From Aphidius gifuensis (lineage: Eukaryota > Arthropoda > Insecta > Hymenoptera > Braconidae): DNA of 64,000 nucleotides. The stretch spans positions 434,001 through 498,000 of the forward strand of contig NC_057793.1 in assembly GCF_014905175.1 (NCBI RefSeq), in the 5' to 3' direction. Each line of letters opens with the position of its first letter. Positions within the stretch are counted from its first letter, which is position 1. Made by a program: the position numbers and the translations under genes. Below are positions 39,265 through 52,500 of this stretch, piece by piece. Under the pieces are notes generated by a model that worked only from the letters and a program-made list of their open reading frames with translations, ran no database searches and was not told where the DNA came from.

Positions 39265-41386
39265 TATTTTTATTATATGTGTAGTCACTGTGTGTAATAA
39301 TAAGGATAATTTTATTATTAAAATATTTATTTTTCATTTGTTCTTGAATGACATCATCAAGATGAGAGAAAATATTTTATTAGATTCAGTGAAAAATTGA
39401 GAGACGTGGTGAAATTGTGGGAAATTAAAATTGACTGTTACTGACTATTTGTCTCTTTAAATTTATATCTTCAAAAAAAAATATTTTTATTGGAATTTTT
39501 TGTGCCTAAATTATTAAGATTTTTACTTTCTATAATTCTGGAAATTTTTAAAAAAATTCTTCAATGCGTTTAATTAGTAGGAAAATAATAACATTGAAAT
39601 CTTCAAACATCAACTTACTTTAATTTGGCTTAATAAATTTATATCTCTGAAAAAAAATATTTTTCCTGGAATTTTTTAAGCTTCAATTATTCATAATACT
39701 TTCCCTAATTATCCTGTAAATTTTGAGAACAATCCTTTCCATTTAATTACCGGAAAAAAATTAACATTAAAATTCTACAAGTGACATAATAAAAATAAAT
39801 GAAATATCGTATACTATTTGGCTTATTAAATTTATATCTCTCAAAAAAACTGTCGGCAACATACAAAATGAATATTTTTCTATGAAAAAAAAAAATAGAA
39901 AAACACAATTTACAGGAACCGGAATGTTGGGTAGAGCTTTTATGCTCAACTAAACTGACTGTGGTCGATAAGAAATGATTAGTTCATCTGAAAACAGAAT
40001 TCACATTGAATAGAGCAAATAAAAATGTCAATGCGTCAGTGTAAAACAAATTTAGTAGAAAAAAATAAAGTTCTTTGAATGTTTTTTGCCAACGGGCTTA
40101 TTGAAAAAAAAAAATATTATTTATATAACATTCGACAAATAGAGAAAAGTTAGAAGAAAAATCCAATCAATTTTCAAAAAACATGTGTAAGTAAATGAAA
40201 GTAATGTAAATTGTAAATTCCAATATAATGTATAAATATTTATAAAAAAAAAATTTTAATCGTCAGAGAATTCAATAAAGGTGTCACATTTAACCGAAAA
40301 TGTTTGCTGAAATTTACTTGGAATTTTTATTTTATTGATCTCGTAAAAAGTAAAAAAAATAAAAATAATAATTATTTTTTTTTCAACTACATTTTACATA
40401 AGACTTTATTAATTTAAAAAATAGAATATAACACTAAATAAATTTCAAAAAAAGATGACACTAGAATATTTTTAATTAAAAAAAATAAATGAAAATTCAT
40501 TTAAAAAAAAAAAGAAAAAATTCAAATATAATTTTAATGATGAAAAAAAAATTTTTTATCAAACCAAGGATTTTTTTTATGTCAAATTTTATTTTTATTT
40601 TTTAATTTACTATATTTTTTCTCAATTAGTAAGTTCGGAATGTCGTATTAAACTACTGAATTAATGCAAAATTAAAACTGATATTTATCTGAATTTAAAT
40701 AGCATGTCATTCGTTAATAATTTTAGATTAAATATTATTTGCATGGTAGATAAAATAGCCATAAAAAAAAAATAAATACATCAATTTTTATGAGTATTAT
40801 AGAGGGTTAAAAAAAAATGTTTTAACCGACGTGGTGATGTGAACACGAGAGATTAACTGCCTGATAAAATAAAACATAAAAAAAAAAAAATAATCAAAGC
40901 CATAATTTTTGTAAATATGAATGTATATACTCATTTTAAAATGTAAAATATTTTTCTACATTTTATTTATGCACGAATTTTTATTATCGGATTTTTTTTT
41001 TTTCTATTTTCATATCGTACTTTTTCTTCAGCTACATTTATAATGCATGTCATATTGTATCATCGACTTCATTCATTTCAATTTTAAAATTAAAAAAAAA
41101 ATATACATCACATTTTATTTCCTCTCTTTTTTTGTAATTTATTTTTTTAAATATTTTTCAATCCAGTAGCTTAGCATTTTTATCAATCTTTTAAATAAAA
41201 TAAATTCTTTTTTTTATTCAGTATTAAAAAAATGACAAACGTCTGGAAGAAAATAATTTTTTTTTTCTTCATTGTTTCGTTAAAAAATAAAAATATTATT
41301 TAACCTAAAATTAATTATAGTATTTTTAATTAAAGAATTTTCAAAACGTCAAAAATGGTTAAATAAAATAATTTCAATTAATTAAA
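39265..41386. other. AT-rich intergenic DNA after receptor paralogue 1
   Basis: No exon was recognised. Three loosely similar segments (39450-39510, 39640-39700 and 39830-39870, each with TTTATATCT(C)TxAAAAAAA followed by TTTTT-GGAATTTTT) suggest a degenerate ~185-base tandem repeat. Confidence 0.5.
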
Positions 41387-43205
41387 ATGATAAGTTTTTA
41401 TATTTACAAATTTATTATATTTATTTTTGAATTTATTTGGTGGATTATTGGTTTATTTTCAAAATTATCTTTCTTCATGGTATGTGGATCAATAGAGCAA
41501 ATATCCGGTCTTGGATTATCTTCTCGGGTAATAAAAAAGAAAAATAAAAAAAAGTTTAATAACTAGAAAACTACCTGTCACATATGTTACTATAAAATTT
41601 TTTTATTTTTTTTTTATATTGATCAACTCAGCAAGTATAAGTATTGATGTGTAAATATGATTTATTTTAATTTAAAAATTTTGATAGATTGTAACGACAA
41701 TATTGCTAGTAGGATTTATTCTGATGATTATATTTCCCTTTGAATCATCATCAAATATTCAGTGGTCCAACCACATGTATAATGACTTTGACATTTATGA
41801 GTTATTAGAGCAACAAATGACTCATGACATGCCAATTTTAGGAAGTCAATTTTCAATATCAATTGGTAATAAAAATAATGAAATAACAAGTGATTCTGGA
41901 AGGATTACATTTAGGATTGTGCAGAATGCCAGTCGATCATCAGATGGAATAATTAGGCCAAGTAATAACAGAGTTGGTATTTGTATATTAACTCATTGCA
42001 TGACTATAAATATCCTGAACAAATATTTTTAATACTATCAAATCGAAAAAAGTAAATAAAAAAAATAATCAATATTTAATATTTGGAAAAGTAAATTTAA
42101 AAATATCACAAAGCTTTGATGTAAAAAGTATTATAGAATTAAAATTATCTATAAAAATAAAAATAAATATTAACATTTTTCTTGTTACAATATCACAAAG
42201 CTTTGATGTAAAAAATATTATAGAATTAAAATTATCTACTAGCTGGGGAAAATATAAATTAAGTTACAAATTTTTCAAATAAATGTAATAATTATTTTAT
42301 TCATAAAATATTTTTCAGTCTAGTATATTACAAAAAATAAAAAGGAAATTTAATTAAAAATTATCAAAGATATAAGTTAATTTAAAAAGATAGGGATACA
42401 ATTTTTAAAATGTAAATTTATATTGAGAAATTAGTTTTAAATTTATTCGGGATATATGATGCCTTCAGGATATTTTTTTAACATGATTTTTTAGTCATGG
42501 TGAATGAAAATCAATCACTCGAGTTATTTGCAAATATCAATTTCAAAATAAAAAATATTTCATGTCATAAAAAAGCCATCATAACATGTAATAAATGAAG
42601 TTAATTATTCAAAGCTTTTGTTGGATCAACTGCTGAGCATGGATGAAGTTGATAAACAACAAATTCCAAATATAAAATCAGAAAAATACTTGAGTAATTT
42701 GAATGCCATAAAAGCCATTGACAAATATGATTCGAGTGACAGTGACCGAGCAAGGCAATCATACGTAAGTTCAAATTCAACCAAACTAAATTTCAACTCT
42801 CCAAACTCAATTGACGAATCGAGTGACATGAAATTTGAAGATTCTGATGATGCTATAAATTTTCCAGAATCTACTAAACAAGGTAAATCAATTTTTCTTT
42901 TTATAAAATTTACAAACAAAAAATACAACAATAAATTTGATAAAAAAGAAAAAGAAAAAATTCAATTTTCTATATACCGTGGTCCGTGAAAGAAACCCGT
43001 CATTGAACAGCTCAAATTAACGATAATCAATAATATTACAGCACAAAAAATTGAACAAATTGAAATAATGATGTCGGTAATAAATCTTGATACGACATCC
43101 AACAACACAGTGGATCATATGTCTAATGATAAACGTGATACGGAATCTGAGGAAATTGAATTACGCGTGTCAACATTAACCACGGAGAATGGAGAATTTG
43201 AGTAA
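41387..43205 (+). CDS. Unrecognised four-exon gene: membrane-anchored, Ser/Asp-rich 285-aa protein
   Basis: Exons 41387-41527, 41688-41972, 42615-42882 and 43042-43205 join in frame (phases 0,0,1) with donors gtaata, gttggt, gtaaat and AG acceptors, giving 285 residues; a second in-frame Met at residue 31 (MVCGSIEQISGLGLSS) is a plausible alternative start. Residues ~5-25 and ~49-65 (VTTILLVGFILMIIF) are hydrophobic; the remainder is polar, with many Ser/Asp pairs (YDSSDSDRAR, DESSDMKFEDSDDA) and an acidic end. I recognise no domain. It lies between two receptor paralogues on the same strand, and the intron after exon 2 carries a MITE-like repeat. The codon use in the last three exons looks coding (polar, balanced, few homopolymers); exon 1 and the gttggt donor are the weakest parts of the model. 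Confidence 0.55.
42100..42325 (+). mobile_element. MITE-like dispersed repeat, with a partial tandem copy
   Basis: ATATCACAAAGCTTTGATGT followed by a shared TATTATAGAATTAAAATTATCT occurs twice here (about 42105 and 42190). The second, longer copy continues through GGGGAAAATATAAATTAAG to about 42325. The reverse complement of that longer copy is present at 56040-56215 with few differences. It lies in the third intron boundary region of the unrecognised 41.4-43.2 kb gene (between its exons 2 and 3). There is no ORF. Confidence 0.65.
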
Positions 43206-46190
43206 ATAATTTGAGTAAATATTTTCAGCATCAGGTAATTTTAAATAAACAAAATTACCTACAATTAATTTTTAAAATGCAAGAAAAATATTTTAATATT
43301 TATTTAAAATTACACAGCTAAAAAAAATAATTTTTTCTATTGTAAATTAAATAATATAAAATAATTATTAAATTATCTCATTAAAATATGAAAAATTTTG
43401 ATCTTGTTAAATTTCATAATTTTGATATTCTTTGATTGCTTTATTAAATTTTTATCATGATAAAAATAAAAGCATTTTATTTTACAAAAAAGTTATCATA
43501 ATTAACGAGACGAGAATTTTGTAATAATATTGAATTAAATAAATTTTAAATGAACAAATTATATACAAGCTACTGTTTTATCTCTTGTAAAATAATTTAA
43601 TCGTTTGATGAAAATTATATTTGTCTATATTGCCATATTGATATGAAATCAGCTCACTAATATTTTACACTTCAAGTATTCAATTATACCTATACAAACG
43701 TCAGTACTGGCGTAGTTATTTCATTCAATTTTGCGAGCTAATATTTCAATGAAAATATTACAAAACCCACAATGTTCATGTGCATTAATTAACTTTAAAT
43801 TAACTTTACTTTTGAAAGAAGTTTAACTGAAAATGTGATCATTAACAAGACGAGTATTTTATAATAAAAACACAAGTAAAATTCGAAGAATTAACTAATT
43901 AAACAATTTATCTGGTTGGAAAATTTATAATGAAAATTAAAAAAAAATTTGTAGCTTTTTAAATATCATCAGTTTGATGTTGCTACATCATTACTGTGTT
44001 CTTAATGATACCCGTGGGTTGTCAAACCCTACAAATAATTATCTGCAGACATTTGTCAAAGGGATTTTGTCGTCCTTTGAGTTTACTGTTGAATATCGAA
44101 ATAATTTTATTTAAAAATCATATTTACATTAATTCTAGTAGTTGAATAAACACACTACTATTTATTTTACTAAAATTTCAAATTAAAATTCATCAATAAA
44201 ATTTACAAAATACAAAGTGTTTATTAAAAACTAGAAAACTAAACATTTAACTTTAGATTTATAAAAGTACGTTTTGAAATATATAAAAATAAATTTATTA
44301 TAGTTATTATTTATCTGAAATAATTATTGTAAAATTTAAAAAATAATATTTTGTATTTTAAGGGTCGTTATGTTCTTGGAATTTTGTTAAATATTGAGAC
44401 TATTTTCATTATAAACTTGTTTTAATTTGTATAAATACCATGAGTTATTTATTCAACTAAAATTTTAAGCAAACATTTTAATAATAATATTACAAGATTC
44501 ATAGAATTTCAAAACATACATGTAAATTTTTTTACTGACTTTGTTAACCCTTTACTTTTAACATCAATGTTAAATGAAAATATAGAATATTGAAATATTA
44601 TATTAAATGAAAAATTAAAAATATAATAATAACGAGAAAATAATTTCTAAATAAAATATTATATTCGTCTGTAAAATTTGATGTAAATTAAAAAATAACT
44701 TGTATTTATTTAGCTATGGGATATTTGAAATAATGAACTTGTAGTTTATTTGAAAATTATATTTAAATAAAATTGTTGAACATAAAAAAAAACTAATTCA
44801 AATGATAATAAAATACTAAAATATATTTATTATAAAACTTGCAAAAATGTAAAAATATATCCATTGTAATTTGAAATTGAAATTTTAAAAAAAATATTAT
44901 AAAATCCACAATAAAATTGCATTTATATAAAATAAATTAAAATATTTCAAATTGAAATTCAAAGAAATCATTTTGAAGTCATTCATAATGTCCAAGATAC
45001 TTTACAAACAAAAAAAAAAAATAGTATGAAATGTATATGAAACATATTTTTTCAAAGAAAAGTGAAGAATAAAAGACACACATGTACATGTGAGTAGGAT
45101 GATTCGTCTCTTGAATGTCAAAATGATAAATGAATAAATTCAAGATTTAATATATTAATCTACTCGTACTATCATTATTTATATATAAATATTTTTTATC
45201 TATTCAGCACTTTTATTTTCTGTATAACATTTGTGATAAAAATAAAAAAACATTATTCTATTTTTTTTTTTTCATCATACAATGATAAAATAATGATAAA
45301 TATTATTTCAATATAATAAATTTTATAATATTTTACATTTTTCATACAATAAATAATAATATGAATAACAAAAATATTAATAATACCAAAAAATTTAAAA
45401 TACTATCATAAAAAAAACGAAAAAATTATTAAATTTTTCGTAAATAAATTCACAAAAATTTTATAAATAAATATAAAATATTATGTAAAAAAGAATGAAT
45501 TTTATTTTTGTTTATTTGTATTGAAAGCTTTAATTTAATTTACATAAATAAATAAATAAATTATTGAATTAAATTAATCAATATTAAGTTTTAAATTTCA
45601 ATAATTTTTTGGTATTTAAAAAATCATATTAATTTGTGTCTATATTTTGTATAAATAAATTATAGATATTAATAATAATAATAAAAATAATAAATCAATC
45701 TAATGAAATAATTATAAAATTGTCCAAAAATTATTTTCTAATTTGTTCTTTAAATACTTTAATTTTATTTTTATAAAATTTCAAAAGTTATAATAACAAT
45801 AATTTAAAAGAATCAAAGTTTAATTGAGAGTAATTTAAAGTTACCAACAAAAATTAACAGATAAACTAAAAAACAAAAATCAATTTGCAGATATTTTAAA
45901 ATAAAAAAAATTAACTAATATTTTTTTCTATTTGATAAATCGTTAATATAAATAATGGTAATTATTGTTGATTGTAATACAGCAAATAAAGTAACTATCA
46001 TGTTGTATTGATAATAGAACAAATCATCATTAATTCCAATTGATAGAAAACAAAAAAAAAATAAATAAAAAAGAAAAAAAAAGTAGCTAAGGAAAATAAA
46101 AAAAACAATTTATCTTCTCATTGTGTATATATAAAAAGAAATATTGTATTTAAAAGTATAGATAAATATACATATATACATTAGATGAGT
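43206..46190. other. AT-rich intergenic DNA between the unrecognised gene and receptor paralogue 2
   Basis: No exon was recognised. A less biased patch lies at 43980-44100. The remainder is simple AT-rich sequence. Confidence 0.6.
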
Positions 46191-46345
46191 AAGGGTAGAA
46201 GGGGGATGAATTTCTGAGGGTAAATTTTTGTGTGGACTGCATTGGAAAAGGAGGAGGAGAACGACGTGCGTGGTCGAAGGATAAAATCGACGTAGAAAAA
46301 TTCTCATTCGCTTGTGGTCTAGCGAAACGTGAACATTTTCGAAAA
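46190..46345 (+). promoter_or_regulatory. Candidate promoter/5' UTR of receptor paralogue 2
   Basis: A purine-rich, GC-richer patch (agggtagaagggggatgaat, ggaggaggagaacgacgtgc) ends about 190 bases before the ATG of receptor paralogue 2. The short frame across it starts with a non-ATG codon and is probably not translated. Assignment is by position and composition. Confidence 0.35.
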
Positions 46346-46533
46346 TCAAAATTATTTAAAAATTTAAAAATAAATAAAAACCAAATAGATATATTTATTT
46401 GTAATGAAAAAAAAAAAAAAATTAATTATTAAATATTTATTTATTTATAATAAATAAATATATCTTTTTTTTTTTTTTTTTTGTAAATAATAGTTATTTA
46501 TTAGTTTTAAAATAAAGTGTAAAAAAAAAAAAA

Positions 46534-49500
46534 ATGTACGAAATGATTAGTGCAGATAAAAATGTGACAATAGAAGAAATGTTAAATTTTTTATATGAAA
46601 ATATGACAAATTATGCAAATTTAAGTGAAGAAGATTATTTACTACGACAATTTGGTCCAAAATATTTGTCATTAAAATTAGTGATACCAATAACAATTGT
46701 TTATGTTACAATATTTGTTATGGGAATATTTGGAAATGTTGTTACTTGTTGGGTTATATTTCGTAATCCAATAATGCAAACAGCAACTAATTATTATTTA
46801 TTTAGTTTAGCTGTATCTGATTTAATGCTTCTTGTTCTTGGTAAGTTTATATATTATTTTTTAACTTTTATAATAGAGATATAGATAGTTATTTTATGCA
46901 GTTAAAAGAGAGAGATAGGGAGGCTGCATGTGGCTGACCATACGTAGTGTATGACTACTTGTTAATGACATACGGGTGAACAGTGTGTTTGACTTGAACA
47001 TGAAACTTTTTTATGCTGAGATTGAATAATATCTATTTGACATTCAAATTATAACAATGTTAAATTGACAATATAAATGTAAATTTCAAAGTTTTTTAGT
47101 TAATTTCAAATGTTTTAAATTTTAAAGTTTTTATTTATTTTTAAATGTTTAAATTTTCAAGTTTTATTTATATTCAAGTGACAATTTTTTACATGTTTAA
47201 ATTTGAAATTTTTATTTATATTTAAATGTTCAAGTTTTTTAATTTTTATATTGATTTTTTATTTGTTATTTGGTAAATAATAATTATAATTAAAATTTAA
47301 TTAGTTGCATTGTCACGTAATTTAATATTTTAAATTATAAAACTGTTCAATGAATTAATGAATTGTTATATTATTTATTTATTTATAATTATTATTTCAA
47401 TTTTAAATCAAATTTATGGAAATAAATTATTTAAATTATTCAATGGCAAATTTTTAAAAAATGTAAAATAATTTTATAAATTGTTGTTAACAAGTAATAC
47501 ATTAATTTTTTGTTTAATAAAATTATCTAATATATTCATAAATTCATTTTACAAATAATTATACTCATTTGATTATTTTATGTAGTACATTTAAAACAAT
47601 AAATTGTTAAATAATTTATCTTTGAGAAAAAAAGTAATCAAATTTTGTCAGACCATGTAATTTGAGTGAGTGAATTTTCCTTTTTTATTTCATTTTAGAA
47701 ACAAAAAAAAAAGGGTCCAATTTGAATGACTTTGTGATGTATATGAATAAAAACAATTCCATTTGTCAAATATTTGACAGATAAATGACGTATATCAAAA
47801 AGAAAAATAAAAAAATAAATAAAATTGTTTTTGATGTGTTTTGTAATTTTTCATTTTCATAGCCTTGAAATGCCACCATGAAATATTACGTCTCCAAGTA
47901 GTCCACAAAATTGGGCGTTTTAACAAATATTTATAACGCATGTGTTAACATCACGATATACATTTCAACATTCCCCTTCGAAATTCAACATTACAATCAT
48001 TACTTATACACAATATATTATAATGTTTACAAAAATTCACTACTCAACTTTTATTTTATATATTAAAATTACTATTACTCTACTTTTTGTTTTTTAACTT
48101 TTCAAGAGTTTTACTTGGAAAAAAAATATATATACTTTTATCTTTACGAGACAATTGTTCAAACAGTAATCCTATTGTGCTTTTATAAAGAATACAATAT
48201 CGTAGCTATTAAACAGCTTTCAAAAGTCATGAATACTTTTTTTTTTGTTTTTTTTTTTTTTTCTACAAATTTTATACATGCTAAAATTTAGTGCTAATGA
48301 AATTTCATATATTTTTTTATTTTTCATTTTTTCATATCTAAAGTTGTGAATAGTTGTAAATCATTGTTAAACATTTTTTTTTTTTTTTTTTACAAAAATT
48401 ATTATTGTTAAGTATTTGTTTTTCAACAAATAATATTTAAAATGAAAAAATAATTGAAAATAAAATTCAATAAATTGATCGAAAGTTTTGAAATTGAAGA
48501 TACGACGAGTTTGAAACTATGAGAAATGTTTTTGACAAGATGTTTTCGATTATTTAATTTAAAGTTAATTAATTTTTAATTAATATTGACTTATAATGAA
48601 TAGAAAATTTTTTAAATTCTTGTGTTTTGTATAAATACTTAAAATATTCAAGTTTATAAATTATTATTATTATGAAAATCACTCGGGTGTTATTTTAATG
48701 AATATTTCTACAAAATTTTTAATTGAAGAATGATAATAATTTCTACGAAATTTCGATGAAGTAGTTCACCTGGTGGATCTTCAACTTGTTAAATTACAAA
48801 CAAACTTTATTGTTTGAATTCATTTTAGCCCTGCAATAAAGGCAAATTCAGTCAACTAAATTTATTTCAAAAATTAACAAGCAAATTTATTCATCTAATT
48901 GTGGTTATTCATTATCAAATTATTATTTAAAATAAACACCCCAACAATATTTCAATTTGTATAAATAAATTTGAATGAAATTGATATTCATTTTTAATTT
49001 ATTTCGATAATTTTTCTAAATTTATTGAGCAACAAATTTAGCCTGAAACAGTTGCAAAATCTCAAGGGCAATCAGAAAGTTTGTACATTTGTTTCAACTG
49101 CAATAACAACAAAATAATTAAATAAAAATAGACAATATATCAACAATGTAATACGAGAGGTTTATTGAAAAGTTTGTTGTGTCGTTACGTGCCATCACGA
49201 TTTCAATTTGACATTTTTTGATTATTATTGTTTCAATGAAACTAGAGACATCTTGGTCAATTTAAACTACCAAAAATATCAAATTGAATTATTGTGTTAA
49301 ATTTAAATTATATATAAATTGAATTGATACATGAATAAATTAGAATTTATCGATGCAGTCAAGCTTGAAATGTATATTTAAATAGATACTCGAGCGTAGC
49401 ATGTTTGGTTGATCAATTGATTTGAATGATCGATTGGTTTGTTCGTTAATGACAAGGGAAATTGTGCATGTGTCTATTGTGTAACTAATCAGGATGAAAT

Positions 49501-52500
49501 AGATATTCTATATAAATTTGTGGTACTGTCTGGCTTACTACTATTCAAACACTGATTAACAATTATTATGTTAATTTTGGAACCTCTGATTTACATAAAT
49601 TTATCAAGTTATATATTCTCGAAATATTATCTATCAAATTGATACACTTGAACTGAATTTGTGCTTTGGATAATCTATTGATATTCTCACTTCTCAGCTT
49701 ACATTGAAGCCATACAAAAAAAAACTGGTGTAAAAAAATTCAATCACTCAAAGTTTTGATCACAATTTGCACCAAAAAAAAAATTATGTAATTTATATCA
49801 AAGCACTTTTCATCATCAACACATTGTATTTATATATTTTTACATAAATTTTTTAAATTAAAAATATTAGCTTTTTTTTTTTTATATATGAAAAATTGTC
49901 TACTCATTTTGTAAATTTTTTAATAATTAAAAACCATGAATATTAATAAATACTAATTAATAATTTCAAAATTTAATTTATTTAATTTTAATTTATATTT
50001 ATTAATAACAAAAATAATTTTAAAAAATTCTAAATTTTTTTTTTTTTAATTATTTTTAATTTTAAATTGAATAATTCATTTTTATATTTTGAAAAAAAAA
50101 TTAATTGTTGTCGTCTATTTGAGCATTAATATTTTTTTTTCTTCTTTGACTTCTCTAAATAAATTATTTTTTTTTACAAATTAAATTCCTAAATACATTT
50201 GTTGAAAATAAATTTGTGTACAAATTAAAACATATTTTATTAATGCTAATTTATGTAAATTTAATGCAAGCAGTGATTTCAAATTGTTCATCAAAACCCC
50301 ATTAAACCTACCAGAGTTTATGATAAATTGATATTGCAGTCCTGTTTCATCAACAAATAAAACCAGGAAATACTGAGCTTTTTTTTTGTAGATAATAAAT
50401 CAAGAGGTAGAAAAAAATAAAAAAAGACCTTATAAATGCAGCAAAGAATTTCTACATATGCCGGGATATTAAATAATGTAAATATCTTGAATATTGATTG
50501 GAAGAATAAAAAATTTTAGTAAAGAAAAAAAAATCGAAATTCAATATGGAGCTTTTTTTCAAACATATATTGGTTATTGAGAAATGTGAAAAGGTACTTT
50601 TTTTGTTGGACAAATCGGACAGGAATTTTTTTGACAATCAGCTTATAAAAAATAAAAAAAAGATCTAGAACTTTATTATTAAAATTTCAATAAAGTTTTA
50701 TTGTTTAATATTTTCATGAATATTTAAAAATGCTTGTGGTTAAAGCTCTGCGACAAACAATGACCTGCTACTAAATTCTGTAAACCCAAATTGAAAAGAA
50801 AACAATATAGATGATTATTTTTAAAAAATATTTAAATTATAAATATATATTTTTACTTGTAAATCCAGCGCAAGAATTAAGATTTGCATTTTAAACAAAG
50901 AGTAAAACTCAAAGTTGAGTAAGCTCTCAAGAAACACTTTTAACACAAACAAGTAATAAGTTTTGTGTTGTAAATATAAACATATTATTATTGTTTTTTA
51001 TTTTTTTTTTTTTTTGTTAATTTGAGCTTATTTAATTTTAAACTTTTGTGGGCTACTCCGACGAAAAAAAATAAAAGCAAATGAATCACTTGAACATTTG
51101 TAAAGAAAAAAATAATAAATATATCTTAATTGTTTTTCATTGTGTTTAAAAATAAATCAAATTTTAGATGCAAATTGTTTAACATAGTTAACATTTTTTT
51201 ATTTATGTAAAATACATTTTTAATTAAAATAATTAATCTTTCTGAAAAATATATAAATTTTCGTTCCATTTTTTTTTTTTTTTGTTGAAATAATAGAATC
51301 ATTTTAAATTAGTATATAGCTTTCAAGTTAAATATTAATCCTAAAATTCTAAAAGTATATCAAGGTATTAATTCTTAATTATTTAGGTAATCCCATAAAA
51401 AAAAATGTGTTAAAAAGAAAAGAAGATTTCTGATGAAGCCATTTTAATAATTAAACAGGAAAAATTTCACGTTGAAAAGTTAAATTAATGTCATCATTTT
51501 AGTTCATTTCATTTATTTATTTTTATATAAATATATAATTTAATTATCAACAAATAAATAATGAAATACATGAAATTTAAAAAAGCTCATTTTCAAAAAA
51601 GTCGGCTTTAAATTATAAAAATTCAAACAAAGTTTATCAATTTTCTTAGATAAATGAAAATATATTTTATTTAAAACTTGAATTATTATCAAGACGTGAA
51701 ATAAAATTCAGAAAATTATATTTTATTAAAAAGCAATATCGATAATGAGTTTGTTGCAAAAAAGTTACCAGAGCCTAACATTTTTCATGTAATTTTATTT
51801 TTTTCTTAGCTCCAACAATAATTTTAACAAGAAAATCCAATAAATTTCCACAATTTATATATAATAAGCCAGCTTAAATGTCTCTTTATTTTCCGGCTAG
51901 TTTTATTTTTTTCCATTCATTTTCAACTTCCCCATCAATGATCAAGTGGATAAGTTTCCCTTGCTCTTTTTTATGTCTTTATTTTTTTATTTTTTTTTTT
52001 GAATCATTTATCAATGCTCGTAACATATCCAAGTATATAGAAAATTTCTCACATAAAAATCTTATCGATCAAAAATGTTTTTCTTTTTTTTTAAATACTC
52101 TTTGATTGACCTTTATAATTTAATTTTTTTTTTCTTTTCGAACTTTGTTCTGTTTGACAGCGACAGCTCAAAGCAATTTCCTGCGAGAATAAAAAAAAAT
52201 ATAAATAAATTTTATCACAAACTTTGTTACACGAGTTTGCGCGTATTTGTATAAATTTTTTATAGAGTTTGGAAAAAAATAAAAAAAGACTTTGTGACTT
52301 TGCGGAGCTTAAGCAACATAAATTAAATCTCTATTGACATGAAAATCTTATTTAGCTCAATTTAACCATGTTTATTTTTTAAATATAACCATGTATTTTG
52401 TTTGAATTTTTAAAGAATTTCATTTCAATTTACTACAAGATATAAATTTTAAAAATATTTAACATGCATGATTTATCCTTACACTTTGTTTTTCAGGTAT

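Noticed and set aside
46232..46432. A short protein upstream of receptor paralogue 2
   Set aside because: It starts at a non-ATG codon, has an abrupt shift to a Lys/Asn tail and is more likely a 5' UTR or promoter patch.
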